Shown piece after piece: positions 9,071 through 18,150 of a DNA stretch of 18,150 nt (position 1 is its first letter; every line of letters begins with the position of its first letter). The translations under genes and the position numbers were made by a program. This stretch comes from Cylindrodendrum hubeiense (taxonomy: Eukaryota; Ascomycota; Sordariomycetes; Hypocreales; Nectriaceae). Location: NCBI GenBank assembly GCA_014621425.1, contig JAANBB010000642.1:1-18150 (forward strand). Reading direction: 5' to 3'. The notes beneath the pieces were generated by a model. The model was not told the origin of the DNA. It made no database searches and was given only the letters and a program-made list of their open reading frames with translations.

Positions 9071-12000
9071 GGAGCCTCACTGTCCCAAGTACTAGCAGCC
9101 GCACAGCTGCTGGAGACCCGTCGGTCACGCAGCCAGGCCCCTGAGTCAAACATGGCCGAATAATTGGCCCTCAGTAGTCCCACGCCCCCATTGGTTTGTG
9201 CAGGCGGCGAAAGTCCACTGGCAGCGCCCTAGCTTGAATGCTCCGTCTCACTGAAAGACACATGAATGTGAAAGAAAAAGCAGAAAATCACTTGGGGATC
9301 ATTGAGAAACTGATATGTCATGACCTGATCTCCATGATCGCTTCCACAAGGCCTACTGGTTGGAGCTTCTATGAAATTCTGCATTGAAAAATCGGTTGGA
9401 TTTTATCAGGTACCTGGACATCTGACGGCAGAGAGATCGTACAATTGTGGCTGCGTCTAACCCGCAGGCTAGCTTATAACGCCACAATTACTTGTAGGAG
9501 ATGCTGGCGATGATGGTTGATCCAAGCCTGTGAGGGTTGAGGCCGGGTCTCCGTGTTGCCTGTCGGTTTCCCGGGATTAGAGGGAAGATACTTACACCGT
9601 TCTTGCGAATCTGTTACGTGCTCTGGTAACATGTCTCGCAGGTATGTAGGGGCGTTCGTGATGGCCTGACTGCGGTGGTCGGACCTCGACCTCGATGGCT
9701 TGGTAGTGCTACATACAGAAGAATAATCGGGTTTACGAGAGCCTCGGGCCAGGGCTACTGACACAAACACGCCACGCCGCCTGGGATCCGTCCGCTGTTC
9801 GTCTCCCGACCACTCCGCAACAGATACGCAGCAGATACGGCCCACCCGGATTTCCCCCTTACAGCATGTGCTGTGCTTCCTTGTACGATGTCGATCATAT
9901 GGGGAGCAGAAGAACTGGCGTTGCTGATCTAACTTCTGGAAGCTCACGCTCAGGCCCTTCCGGAGCCTCGGGGCTACGGGTGATCTCCATCTCATCACTG
10001 CTCCATCTCACCAACTGCTCCATCCCACAGCTATTTTAACTCCACAAAGGTCCGCCTGGCGCGAACCTGTGGCAGCGCATGGAGCCAACGCCAACGCTAG
10101 CCCCCTGCAAGGGACCATGACCGGCCTCCGGAGACGCGCAGATCAGGTCTAGCGCTGCTGCTGCCCTCACCACCTCGCTTCAAATCCCGCTGGCTAGTTC
10201 GTCCACCCATCTACACGGACAGGGCCACGCAGCTGCCACGAGTGATCAGTGGAAGACGGCCAAGTTGCACAGCGACCGTGCAAAACGGCACCTTGCGCTT
10301 TCGACAGCGACATTATTGGGGTTTCTTGCGACGCGTACATCTTTGGCGACCTCGGCCACCCATTTGGCGGCAATATTGCCATTGCCGTGTGATCGTATGT
10401 GGCTTCACTGGCTTCCACGCCACAGATCTGGACACCGCAACCGTGGCCAGGGTCTCGACGTGGAAACATTCAAAGCCATGCATCAGCAGGCCACCACATG
10501 TCTCCCGTAGCTTTCGAATTCCAACATCTTCAAGATAGCAGCATTGCTGGAAATACTATCTTGGTGAAGATGTGAGCTGGCAGTCGTTGACTGGGACCAG
10601 TTTCCTCGAGTGCCAATAGGAGCAAGCTTCGAACCCTGCCCCATGGACATGAACTGCATTGCATGTCCTTGTTTAACAACAATATCCAACATCTAGAGAC
10701 GAGTCCCACCCATGAATCCTACCCACCTGCAACCACTTACGCATCTACGGGGAGAACATGACATGGCTGGACCTGAACTGTTCGAAACTCCAGGTCTGCT
10801 CATGCTTCAACGCCCGAATGGTACATTCCGAAAGAACGCCTGTGCCTCAGCATCCGGCATAGACGAACCTGCCACTTTGAAACTGACTCTTTTATTCATG
10901 CCAAGTTGGACCGCCATACATTTCGGATATTGACCAGGCGAGGCTCCCATCCGATGGAAGCTTCTCTAATCCCAGACAAAGTCAAGGCCCTGACTGGCTG
11001 CTGACTGACCTTGCCCGTCATGACACAGATCTCGAACACCAGAGAGCGAGTTAAAACGGTTGGCCTCCCGTTTCGTCAACGGTTGTGTTATTGATTGTTG
11101 CGCAGGGCTTTGGGCGGATATAACTTCTGAAGATGATCAAACCAAAAGCGGCACCCCTCGGATCCGCAGAATCCAGTCTAATCCACAGCTAGTGAGGCGA
11201 GGGAGCCGTTGCTAGTCCACCACCAAACAGACTGGGGTTTCCTGGGGCCTCAGACCCTCGAGCTGACCCTCATTTCGCGACGAAATAAAGCAATTTCATC
11301 TCCGCCGAGCTATAGACATTCGGTGCACACTCCGTTTCTCTCGTCAATGAAAATCTGTGGGGACGTGGGTCTGCAGGCAGGGTGGCCACATGGCAAGCTT
11401 CTTCCTCTGCCCCCGGTACCACATGGGAAGGGGCCTCGTCCAGAAGCCGACGAAGGTTGTTGGCTTCTCCGAATACGCTTCACCCTGTGTGATAAGGGGA
11501 GGCCTATTGCCGCTACAAGCCCAGGCTACCAATGAGGTTCTCAGCCGGCCAGGCTGCGAGTTGAAGTTCAATTGGGCCATCCGCCGCCCCGAGGATTGAC
11601 ACGAGCCCAGAGAGGGTCTGGTCCACAGACCTCAAACCCGCCTGGAACGCATTGGATGCTATGACCACCCACCCTGCTGCCGAAGACTTGCAGCTGCGGG
11701 TGCTGCCGCGAGTCTGGTTTTCGCGTTCATGCCAGTGGGGAATCTGCATGGATATGAGCTCTTCAATTGAGGGCAGCACGCATTGGTACTGTCCCAGTCC
11801 CGGCTCTTACTTCTCGCCACTCTGTATAGTCTGAATGTTTCCGTTTCGAATTGTGCCAGGACCGGGATGCCAAGGCCAACCCTCTATGTCTTTCCGGCTC
11901 CAACACCATGGGTTGCCCTGTTGCGGGCTAAAGGCACTATGTTTGGGAAGGCATTTCCCTTCGTCACCTGTCATGGGGTTAAACGGAACCCAAAGATCCG

Positions 12001-13237
12001 GGGGGGACCGGGGCCGAAACATGTTATGTCTTGTCTATTTTCGGTCACCAGAGCATGTGATAACTTGGTCCCTGGTGTAGAGGTTCCTGATTCGTACTAC
12101 TTTGATAGAAGGCTAATGTTGTCTTCGTCACTGAAGCGGTGTTGAAACTAGCTCCAACCTGTGATCTCTGACGCTAGACATGTCATGCCCTCGGTGACAT
12201 AGTCGATCAAGATCGTTTGGGCTGATTCGAACATCCAGTACTTGACTTACTTTGGACAATGGCTGCAAGGTTCAACGGCGATGATGATCCGTCGTCAACT
12301 GCTGTCACTCGGCCGGGAGGATCTCAACAGCGAACCCCACGGGTTGATGTAGGATTGGGATGAGAATGACTCAATTCGCCCTCACAATTACCAAGTACCG
12401 ACTTGGTTGCGAACGGGCCGGATGACACCTATTGACGCCATGTATCTGACAGCCCCATCGACAAGAAGGAGTGCAGACGACAGCTCGGCATGGTGAAGGA
12501 CACCAAATCAACCACAAGCTGTGTCTGGTCCAGCAAACAACACACGAGCAGTTTTAATCATGGCAGACAACTAGGTTGTGGGTTGAAACCGCCAGAGACC
12601 CGAATGCCTGGTAAATCGAGATTAGGTCCCGGGAATTCTATCGACTTGGTGCGCCATCGGAGGAGCCGATGCTGACGAACCTAGCGGCAGCAAAAGCAAC
12701 GTTGTCGACATGGCTACTGCTGGATGGGCCGCACAGTGCAATAGTAAGTACGGTGCATAACCACGCCTGTCAAGATGCGGATTATGCTCTGGAGCCGACG
12801 CTCCGGGGAGGAATTCCAATGCCGTGGTTGGGTGGTTGGTGAGCTCAATACAGTTAAAACTGGTTATAGTTTCGACGACTGCCTGGCTTTGAGTTCGGCT
12901 TGGAGGAATGGTTGACTCGGGACCGACGCCGCGAATTTGGCTTGCGGATGGCTTCACTAGAGTTGATGTCGATGGGCCGCCAGCCGGGATACATGCCGGA
13001 CTGCTGTGCTTGAAGCCACTGGCTCGACATGAGGCCGACTGCAGGGGTGAGGCGATACAATAACCAAGACGTCTCTCTCGAACGCAAACGCATAGTGTTC
13101 GATATTTTTATGCTATCCTGGCCCTGGCAGTCCAATGAGGGAAACTCGTGAGGCAAGGCCTGGGCAGAAGAAGAAAAGAAGGTTAGCGCATTGCGTACCG
13201 CACTTCGAGTTGTTGAGCCAGTAGTTGCTCCATACGC

Positions 13238-13260
13238 AGTACACAGTACACGTAGTACAC
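13238..13260. repeat. Three AGTACAC heptamers upstream of the Smr gene
   Basis: AGTACAC lies at 13238, 13245 and 13254, the last two separated by GT. The cluster sits about 500 bases upstream of the Smr start codon and belongs to a wider set of GTAC-containing motifs in this interval. Confidence 0.75.
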
Positions 13261-13518
13261 ATTAACTAACTCTTGGAGACTGCCCGTGGATACCAGGTGG
13301 ACCACAGGGAATCTCTGAATCTCGATCTGGCTGCCGTGGGGCTCCAAGGTTGTGATCGACCCAGAGGAACAGTGGGGGGATTTGGCTTGCGTGGTGTCTT
13401 TCTTGGGCATCTCGGGCGTCTTTGTGGCGAGCTGCCACTACGGCTCAGGGCCGCTTAGCGGAGAGAAGACGCCAAAACCCACTGGGACGGGGCGGGGTTT
13501 AGGGAGAAACACCCAGCT

Positions 13519-13542
13519 GGAGCCCTCTGGGGAGCCCTCTGG
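13519..13542. repeat. 12-bp perfect tandem duplication
   Basis: GGAGCCCTCTGG occurs at 13519-13530 and 13531-13542, about 220 bases upstream of the Smr start codon. Confidence 0.9.
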
Positions 13543-13761
13543 TAGCGCCAGAACCACCGAAATCCCTAACCCTGCACCGGAAACCCATCTCCATCCCGTG
13601 CCCTTCGGCAAACCCATCACCAACAAGCCAAGACTCCCAGCCCAGACCGCCGCACTTGCGACTCGTGCGTGGCGTCAATTGACCGGAAACGACGGGACGT
13701 GAACTCAGTTTCTTTCAGACCACGGCCTGAAACGAACAGCACACGCGCAACCCTTGACATA

Positions 13762-14737
13762 ATGTCCATTCCTATGAACCGCCTCGGCGGTCGAGGTGCG
13801 TCCCCGGTCCCGACAGGCCATTGCGCCGCGAGCCATTGGCCCTGATGGCCTGACCCGAGTCGCTGGAGACAACTGACGACCTGTGTCTGTTACTGTAGCT
13901 CTTCACAGCGGCGATGATGACGATGCTGAGCGCGAGTACGATCGCCTGCGCGACCTCGCCCGCACTGAGGCCGACAAGCGCAACCAGTGCTTCCAGCGCG
14001 TATGTTGTTTTCCCCTCCACCCAGCCCCCCCAGATGAAGATCCCTTGCCTCGCCGTCATAATGTGCAATGCTACGCACCATCGTGATCCCTAAAACATCC
14101 TGTGCTGACCGTATATCGTGCACTGCAGTCCCGCCAGGCGTACGATGACGGTGATGGCGCCCGCGCGAAGGAGTTGTCCAACGAGGGCAAGGCGCACGAT
14201 GCCAAGATGGACGACTACAACCAGCAGGCCTCCGACTTCATCTTCCGCGAGAACAATGCTCCCGGCCGCGTAGAGTCCGACTGCATCGACCTGCACGGTC
14301 AGTTCGTCGAGGAGGCCGAGCGCATCCTTGAGCAGCGCATCCGCGCCGACCAGGCCGCCGGCCAGACGCACCTGCACGCCATCGTCGGCAAGGGCAACCA
14401 CTCGGCAGGCCACGTCCAGAAGATCAAACCCAAGATCGAGGAGCTGTGCCGCGAGCTGGGCCTGAAGTTCAGCACCGAGGAGAATGCCGGCCGCATCTAC
14501 ATCAACCTCCAGGGAGGTGATGCCGTCCCGCCCCAGCACGGCAGCTACTCTGGCCACCACGGTGGACAGCAGCAGCAGCATCACGGCGGGCAGCAGCATG
14601 GTGGGCAGCAGCAAGGAGGGCAGCATCACCAACAGCAACAACATCAATCGCAGAACGACGAGGTGGCCGAGTTTGTTGGCAAGCAGCTACCCTGGATCTT
14701 GCGGAAGCTGGAGAAGGCCTGCTGTGCGGTTATGTGA
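13762..14737 (+). CDS. DUF1771-Smr domain protein with C-terminal CaaX-like motif
   Basis: The exons are 13762-13795, 13899-13999 and 14129-14737, giving 247 residues. The introns (103 and 129 nt) have donors GTGCGT and GTATGT, acceptors GTAG and GCAG, and CTGAC branch sites about 25 nt before each acceptor. The first exon has only 34 nt; its ATG is chosen because the splice restores the frame into the conserved domain. Residues about 20-75 match DUF1771 (EYDRLRDLA, AYDDGDG, KELSNEGKAH). Residues about 98-173 are an Smr domain with IDLHG at 98-102 and HAIVGKGNHS at 128-137. Smr domains bind or cleave nucleic acid. This architecture resembles yeast YPL199C, which is of unknown function. A Gln/His/Gly-rich linker (about 183-220) leads to a short amphipathic-looking tail ending CCAVM. 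CAVM fits a farnesylation CaaX box with a neighbouring Cys for palmitoylation, so membrane tethering is a plausible inference. It is convergent with the next gene. Confidence 0.9.
14566..14653 (+). repeat. CAG/CAT-rich stretch encoding the Gln/His linker
   Basis: Imperfect CAG, CAC and GGN codon repeats encode the low-complexity Gln/His/Gly linker between the Smr domain and the C-terminal tail. Such tracts vary in length between strains. Confidence 0.8.
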
Positions 14738-15168
14738 GCAGATGGAAATGGCTCTCTGGCCTTGCCTTGCGGTTTACATGAATGGGGGCCTTTGGCTGAG
14801 GGGAACTTGGTGGTAGTAACGGGTATTAGCTAAATGGGGGATTATTTCTTGTTGGTCTACGGGAGCATGGATTTTGCCAGTCAACTCGAGTGAAAGAGTC
14901 CTAGACATAGACAGGGGATAGTCGAAGGGATGGGGTTTCCAGGATCCATGCATTGAAGATACATAGCAGAGTATGATTCTAGGTGAATAGATACAAAAGG
15001 CCAAATCCATTTGGCTATAATACATCAAAACGCCTTGTATATACACTACACCGACACTCTATCCCAGCTTCTAGACTTCTTTCGCTAATTCCCACATCCA
15101 GATTAAGCTCTCTGGTCCATCAGAGGCACCCATGTCTCCTTCTCCTTGTCGCTCTTCTTTTGCTATAA
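14738..15168. other. Convergent intergenic interval
   Basis: This holds the 3' ends of the Smr gene and the membrane protein gene. It is somewhat AT-richer than its neighbours. I see no RNA gene or open frame of interest, and no unambiguous polyadenylation signal. Confidence 0.6.
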
Positions 15169-15951
15169 TTATGCATTGTAAGATGGCTGCTCGGTTTCCA
15201 GGGCCTTGGTCGTGGGAGTTACCTTTTGCAGGGTAAATCCGACGGCTTCGCAGATAAGGACAACCATGATCTCCATGATGACTCCGCCGCCGAGGTAGAA
15301 CCAGACTGTCTGGGATTTGTTGCCGAGAATGAGGACGCAGGTATAGATGAGGCGAACGATAACAAAAGGAAGCGAGGCCAGGACGGCAATGAGAATCCGG
15401 TGTTCGCCCTCGGCGATGTATCCCTGGTTTTTCACGACGAGAGCGGCCTCGATGACGAGGAAGCCCAAGACGACGATCATGAGAGCCGCACCCGCTTTGC
15501 TTTCAGTCGTGTAGTTGATCTTAGGACTTCCATTGACGATGGTGTAGTCGGCTTGGGTACCACCGACGATGAGCAGAATCATGGCGACAAGCATGAGAAG
15601 TGTGATCATGCGCTGGTAGAGTGGCTTAACAAGCTCACGACCCTCGCGGTTGATGGAGCCAAATAGTCTGTCGAGGAGTCCAAGAAGCATCAGAATTAAG
15701 GGACCGAAGCCAACACCATTGAGAGTCATCCAGCCAATGTAGAGGCTAATATTGGTAGGGTCGTTAATGGTGGCTAAGAGCATGGCGGAACCGATGAGGC
15801 GAGCGAGGGCGAGGATGACGAGGAAGCGCCAGCCAGAGCTGCGGCTGAGGCCATGCTTGAAGCAGAGAAAGGCACCGCCGACGAGAAAGAAGGAGTAAAT
15901 GATTATCTCGGCAATAGCGATGCGGTCGTAGGTGTCTAATGATCGAGCCAT
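15169..15951 (-). CDS. Seven-helix membrane protein, DUF7702-type
   Basis: One intronless frame of 260 residues runs from the ATG at 15951 to the TAA at 15169-15171. I count seven hydrophobic segments, at roughly 11-31, 41-62, 68-93, 114-132, 153-173, 184-209 and 216-241. There is a short N-terminus without a cleavable signal and a polar C-tail. Features shared with the fungal DUF7702 group include the Asn-Gly-x-Gly-x-Gly-Pro turn in the third helix (78-84) and LPFVIVRLIYT near 194-204. Possible N-glycosylation sites are Asn67 (NIS) and Asn146 (NYT). The family is widespread in ascomycetes, without a settled function. Seven helices resemble fungal RTA1-like or receptor-type proteins, but I see no motif proving receptor function. 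It is convergent with the Smr gene and divergent from KTI12. The coding call is sure; the family name is moderately sure. Confidence 0.88.
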   Translation of the reverse strand: MARSLDTYDRIAIAEIIIYSFFLVGGAFLCFKHGLSRSSGWRFLVILALARLIGSAMLLATINDPTNISLYIGWMTLNGVGFGPLILMLLGLLDRLFGSINREGRELVKPLYQRMITLLMLVAMILLIVGGTQADYTIVNGSPKINYTTESKAGAALMIVVLGFLVIEAALVVKNQGYIAEGEHRILIAVLASLPFVIVRLIYTCVLILGNKSQTVWFYLGGGVIMEIMVVLICEAVGFTLQKVTPTTKALETEQPSYNA

Positions 15952-16092
15952 TGTGAAGGAGGGAAGTAGGAGAGGGAAGTGGGAGATCGTGTAAGTGGGT
16001 AGGCGGCTTGATTGGTCGAGGTGTGTTGCAAAGCGGAGTATAGCTCTCAGAAAGTTACAGTGAGGAAACTGGCAGTTGCAGACGAGATATGG

Positions 16093-16100
16093 ATATATAA
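16093..16100 (-). promoter_or_regulatory. TATA-like element of the membrane protein gene
   Basis: The sense strand reads TTATATAT about 142 bases before the start codon at 15951, a reasonable distance for a fungal core promoter. It is identified by motif only. Confidence 0.4.
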
Positions 16101-16390
16101 GAGAGTAATAAGTGCTTTGCCTATTGCTTAAAGCTTGGTGCCTGTGTGTTGGGTGGGGTTGATGGAGATATTGGGATCTTCAACTTGAGATACTGGGCGA
16201 CCTTTATATCCATTCCTGCCGACACCTTGATACCACAGCAATTCGGGAACCGGCACGCTGAACGGAGAGGGCGAGTGCAAAGCCTCACAAATCCACAAGC
16301 ATTGCAGGACTAGCAGCGCAAGAGGATCCCCATGATCTGCAAGATTGCACGATCCTTGGCAGCTCGAATGGAAATACTGCAACGGCGGCA

Positions 16391-16398
16391 CCAATTGG
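16391..16398. promoter_or_regulatory. Palindromic CCAATTGG (two overlapping CCAAT boxes)
   Basis: CCAATTGG reads CCAAT on both strands and lies between divergent genes. CCAAT is the binding site of the fungal HAP/CBC complex. It is 440 bases from one start codon and about 1 kb from the other, so its role is uncertain. Confidence 0.3.
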
Positions 16399-17236
16399 CA
16401 GGCGATGCAGGTGCGGCTGGTTCAGCCACACGCGCTTCCTTCCCCATAATGAAACCATGGTCTGGGGGCCAACGTCAGCAGCAGCGCGCGCTGCGCCGGG
16501 GAACAGACGTTCGAATGGTATTCCGAATCGGGCTTGGCGCGGAGCTCGAATGGATTGCACTTTGTAGGGCTTAGCCTGAGCCAACTGGCTGGGGAGTCGA
16601 CCCGCTTTTATCCTCATGTCCTCCGGCTCGGGGGATCCACAGTCGGCGCTGAATCTCCAAAACCTCCGTGTTTGTGCCATGTCACCACCGAGAGGCCTCG
16701 CATTGTGAACCGTCCCCCCAGAAGCCCCGTTCGTCACAGGGAGGCGGTGTTCCGGCTCCACGGCACATGGTGTAATTTCGTACTTGCACACTTTCTGTTA
16801 ACCTTAATCCTTTTGCACAGCGTCGACTCTAATATGGATGACGATTCCCCGCCCCTCCGTTCTCGTTCTCGTTCCTCCCACCACCCTTGCTCTGCTCGGT
16901 GCCGGACAACCGGCCGGGCGCCCCCTCAGCCCAGTGATTCATTGTCGGCTGCGGAATGCGAATATGCGGCCCACAAGGACCAAACAAGCACATTTGTGAG
17001 TGACATCGCCCTCCTTTGCAGTACTGCTCTGGAACATGGGTATGGATCCTTCAGGTTTCGTAGCAAAACAGGCAAAGAAGCAAGGGCTGTTGCCGCTGTC
17101 ATCTCTATTTTAGCGAATGCGAGCATCTCCACCATTGGCCATTTGAGCGGCAGATATCAAGTGCGCCTCCTGCAGCAAGCTTGTCCTTCATCTTCTTCTT
17201 CCCCAGTGGATTGGTTTTCAGCGTTTGGTGGGTTTT

Positions 17237-17250
17237 AGGGGTCCTCCCCT
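17237..17250. promoter_or_regulatory. Inverted pair of STRE-like sites
   Basis: AGGGG (17237-17241) and CCCCT (17246-17250) form an inverted pair with a 4-nt spacer, about 170 bases upstream of the KTI12 start. AGGGG is the core of Msn2/4-type stress elements. Five-base sites are common by chance; only the paired arrangement is notable. Confidence 0.3.
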
Positions 17251-17421
17251 GGTGCTGCGACCAGCCAACCCCACTGTGGTGACGTCTACCTCGCAATTTT
17301 CTAACGGAAATCTGCGACCCCGCCAAACAACTCACGGCAGATGCTTTATGCTCCTCACCACTTCGCAAAACTACGCCCCGAATCCCTCTCTCCGCTCCAC
17401 TTGTGTGTCTAGTCTGAGACG

Positions 17422-18150
17422 ATGCCGGTATGGTCCCTCTTCATCTCTACCCTGAATGCGTCGCTACACTCATTCCTAACTGATCCATCACCGCAGCTCA
17501 TCATCGTCTCCGGGCTGCCTACCTCTGGCAAGTCAACACGCGCCAAGCAGCTCCACGAGTATCTCACCAAGCGCGTTGTCGACTCCAAGTACCGCCTACA
17601 CCTCATATCGGACGAATCGCTCTCCATCTCTCGCGCTGTATACGACCTCTCCCCTGACAAGGTCCCCGCCCACACCCGCTCCGCCAACGCTTCCGAGAAG
17701 GATGCCCGCGCTACTATCTACGGCGCCGTGAAGCGCGTGCTTTCGGACAAGGACATTGTTATCCTTGACGGGCTCAACTATATCAAGGGATGGCGTTACC
17801 AGCTGCACTGCGAGTCCAAGGCTGTCCGTACACCTAGTTGCATCTTGCAGATCGGGTGCGCGGTGGATAGGGCTAAACAAGTCAACGAGGAGAGACTGCG
17901 GCGGAGGGATGCTGGAGCTCAAGAAACTGCTCAAGAAACTACCCAAGATGGAAAGGATAGCGAACAACAGGTCAGCGAGGAAGAGGACACCACGGAGCCG
18001 TACGACCAGGGCAACTGGGACAACCTCGTCTTCCGGTACGAGGAGCCCAACCCAATGACCCGCTGGGATAGCCCTCTATTCACCCTGATCTGGCAAGACG
18101 ACGAGCAACAAGCGGCCAAGGTCTTCTCCGACCTCTGGGACACGATCGCA
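17422..18150 (+). CDS. KTI12: KTI12, Elongator-associated P-loop ATPase, 3' partial
   Basis: Exon 1 is just ATG CCG (17422-17427). A 69-nt intron (17428-17496; donor GTATGG, branch CTAAC, acceptor CGCAG) leads to exon 2, which is open to the window edge. That gives 220 residues of a protein usually near 300. The Walker A loop GLPTSGKST is at 8-16. DES is near 41-43, DGLNYIKGWRYQL at 93-105, and the family signature YEEPNPMTRWDSPLF at 183-197. By family knowledge, Kti12 is a kinase-like ATPase that binds tRNA and Elongator. It supports cm5-type modification of wobble uridine in tRNA, and its loss gives zymocin resistance in yeast. The C-terminal tRNA-binding part lies beyond the window. An acidic low-complexity linker (about 143-172) contains a tandem AQET duplication. 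The tiny first exon is chosen because it joins in frame directly to the hydrophobic strand before the P-loop. Confidence 0.93.
   Translation, partial: MPVWSLFISTLNASLHSFLTDPSPQLIIVSGLPTSGKSTRAKQLHEYLTKRVVDSKYRLHLISDESLSISRAVYDLSPDKVPAHTRSANASEKDARATIYGAVKRVLSDKDIVILDGLNYIKGWRYQLHCESKAVRTPSCILQIGCAVDRAKQVNEERLRRRDAGAQETAQETTQDGKDSEQQVSEEEDTTEPYDQGNWDNLVFRYEEPNPMTRWDSPLFTLIWQDDEQQAAKVFSDLWDTIA
17917..17940 (+). repeat. 12-bp in-frame tandem duplication within KTI12
   Basis: GCTCAAGAAACT occurs twice in a row on codon boundaries, encoding AQET-AQET in the linker between the kinase-like half and the conserved NWDN region. Confidence 0.9.

Larger units (their letters stand above)
5800..13761. other. 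Gene-free interval of about 8 kb
   Basis: No open frame here on either strand gives a recognisable domain, C-ending codon preference or convincing exon chain. The longest (for example 6624-7250 on - and 9474-9998 on -) read as Arg/Ser/Pro-rich chance translations. I see no terminal repeats, transposase or reverse transcriptase motifs, no tRNA and no dispersed 5S gene. Base composition is moderate, without the AT-rich, TpA-rich look of heavy repeat-induced point mutation. What it does hold is short tandem duplications, one strong inverted repeat and scattered GTAC-rich motifs, listed separately. It also contains the promoter of the Smr gene at its right end. Confidence 0.55.
15952..17421. other. 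Divergent promoter interval, membrane protein / KTI12
   Basis: This contains the upstream regions of two divergent genes, with a TATA-like element near the membrane protein gene, a palindromic CCAATTGG and a paired AGGGG/CCCCT near KTI12. The region just before the KTI12 start is C/T-rich. A long open frame ends at 17238 but has poor codon character; it is discussed as a candidate only. Confidence 0.55.

Noticed and set aside
9474..9998. 174-residue - strand frame in the long interval
   Set aside because: It is Arg/Ser-rich without domain, codon preference or plausible neighbouring exons. It is most likely chance.
10170..10200. B-box-like TTCAAATCCCGC on the + strand
   Set aside because: The T stem does not pair and no cloverleaf fits the upstream 70 bases.
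12220..12300. tRNA-like T-arm (TTCGAAT loop) on the - strand
   Set aside because: The T stem has a mismatch and no acceptor stem or A box can be formed upstream.
14090..14647. 185-residue - strand frame opposite the Smr gene
   Set aside because: It is Leu/Ala/Val-rich because it is the complement of CAG/GCC-type codons. It is a shadow of the Smr exon.
16285..16791. 168-residue - strand frame in the promoter interval
   Set aside because: It overlaps another frame on the + strand and shows no domain or codon bias.

Overview
The window reads as chromosomal DNA of a filamentous ascomycete, most likely a sordariomycete and probably hypocrealean. The reasons are short spliceosomal introns (52-129 nt) with GTATGT-like donors, CTRAY-type branch sites and CAG/TAG acceptors; C-ending codon preference in the clear genes; and a group I G-protein alpha subunit of exactly 353 residues. 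I see no bacterial, viral, CRISPR or rRNA signal, and no convincing tRNA.

Layout from left to right. (1) 2-1228 (+) is the 3' part of a gene for a cysteine-rich (DUF3716-like) fungal protein, with one intron; its 5' end lies outside the window. (2) 1229-3215 is a gene-free convergent interval with an A/G-rich tract. (3) 3216-4481 (-) is a complete four-exon G-alpha gene of the GNA-1/FadA/CPG-1 class. (4) 4482-5799 looks like its 5' leader. It contains a probable 490-nt leader intron and an exonic part with no ATG at all on the sense strand. (5) 5800-13761 is about 8 kb in which I find no credible gene, only short tandem duplications, an inverted repeat and GTAC-rich motifs. (6) 13762-14737 (+) is a three-exon gene for a DUF1771-Smr protein that ends in a CaaX-like CAVM. 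(7) 15169-15951 (-) is a single-exon seven-helix membrane protein of the fungal DUF7702 type, convergent with the Smr gene. (8) 15952-17421 is a divergent promoter interval. (9) 17422 to the window end (+) is a two-exon KTI12 gene, truncated by the window edge.

The genes do not form an operon or an obvious pathway cluster. They are ordinary dispersed fungal genes: cell signalling (G-alpha), an RNA-linked Smr protein, tRNA wobble-uridine modification (KTI12, the Elongator partner), a polytopic membrane protein and a cysteine-rich protein of unknown role. The most unusual structure is non-coding: about 9.3 kb between the start codons of the divergent G-alpha and Smr genes, whose G-alpha-proximal end looks like a long, ATG-free, spliced leader. 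I found no evidence of a novel multi-gene system.
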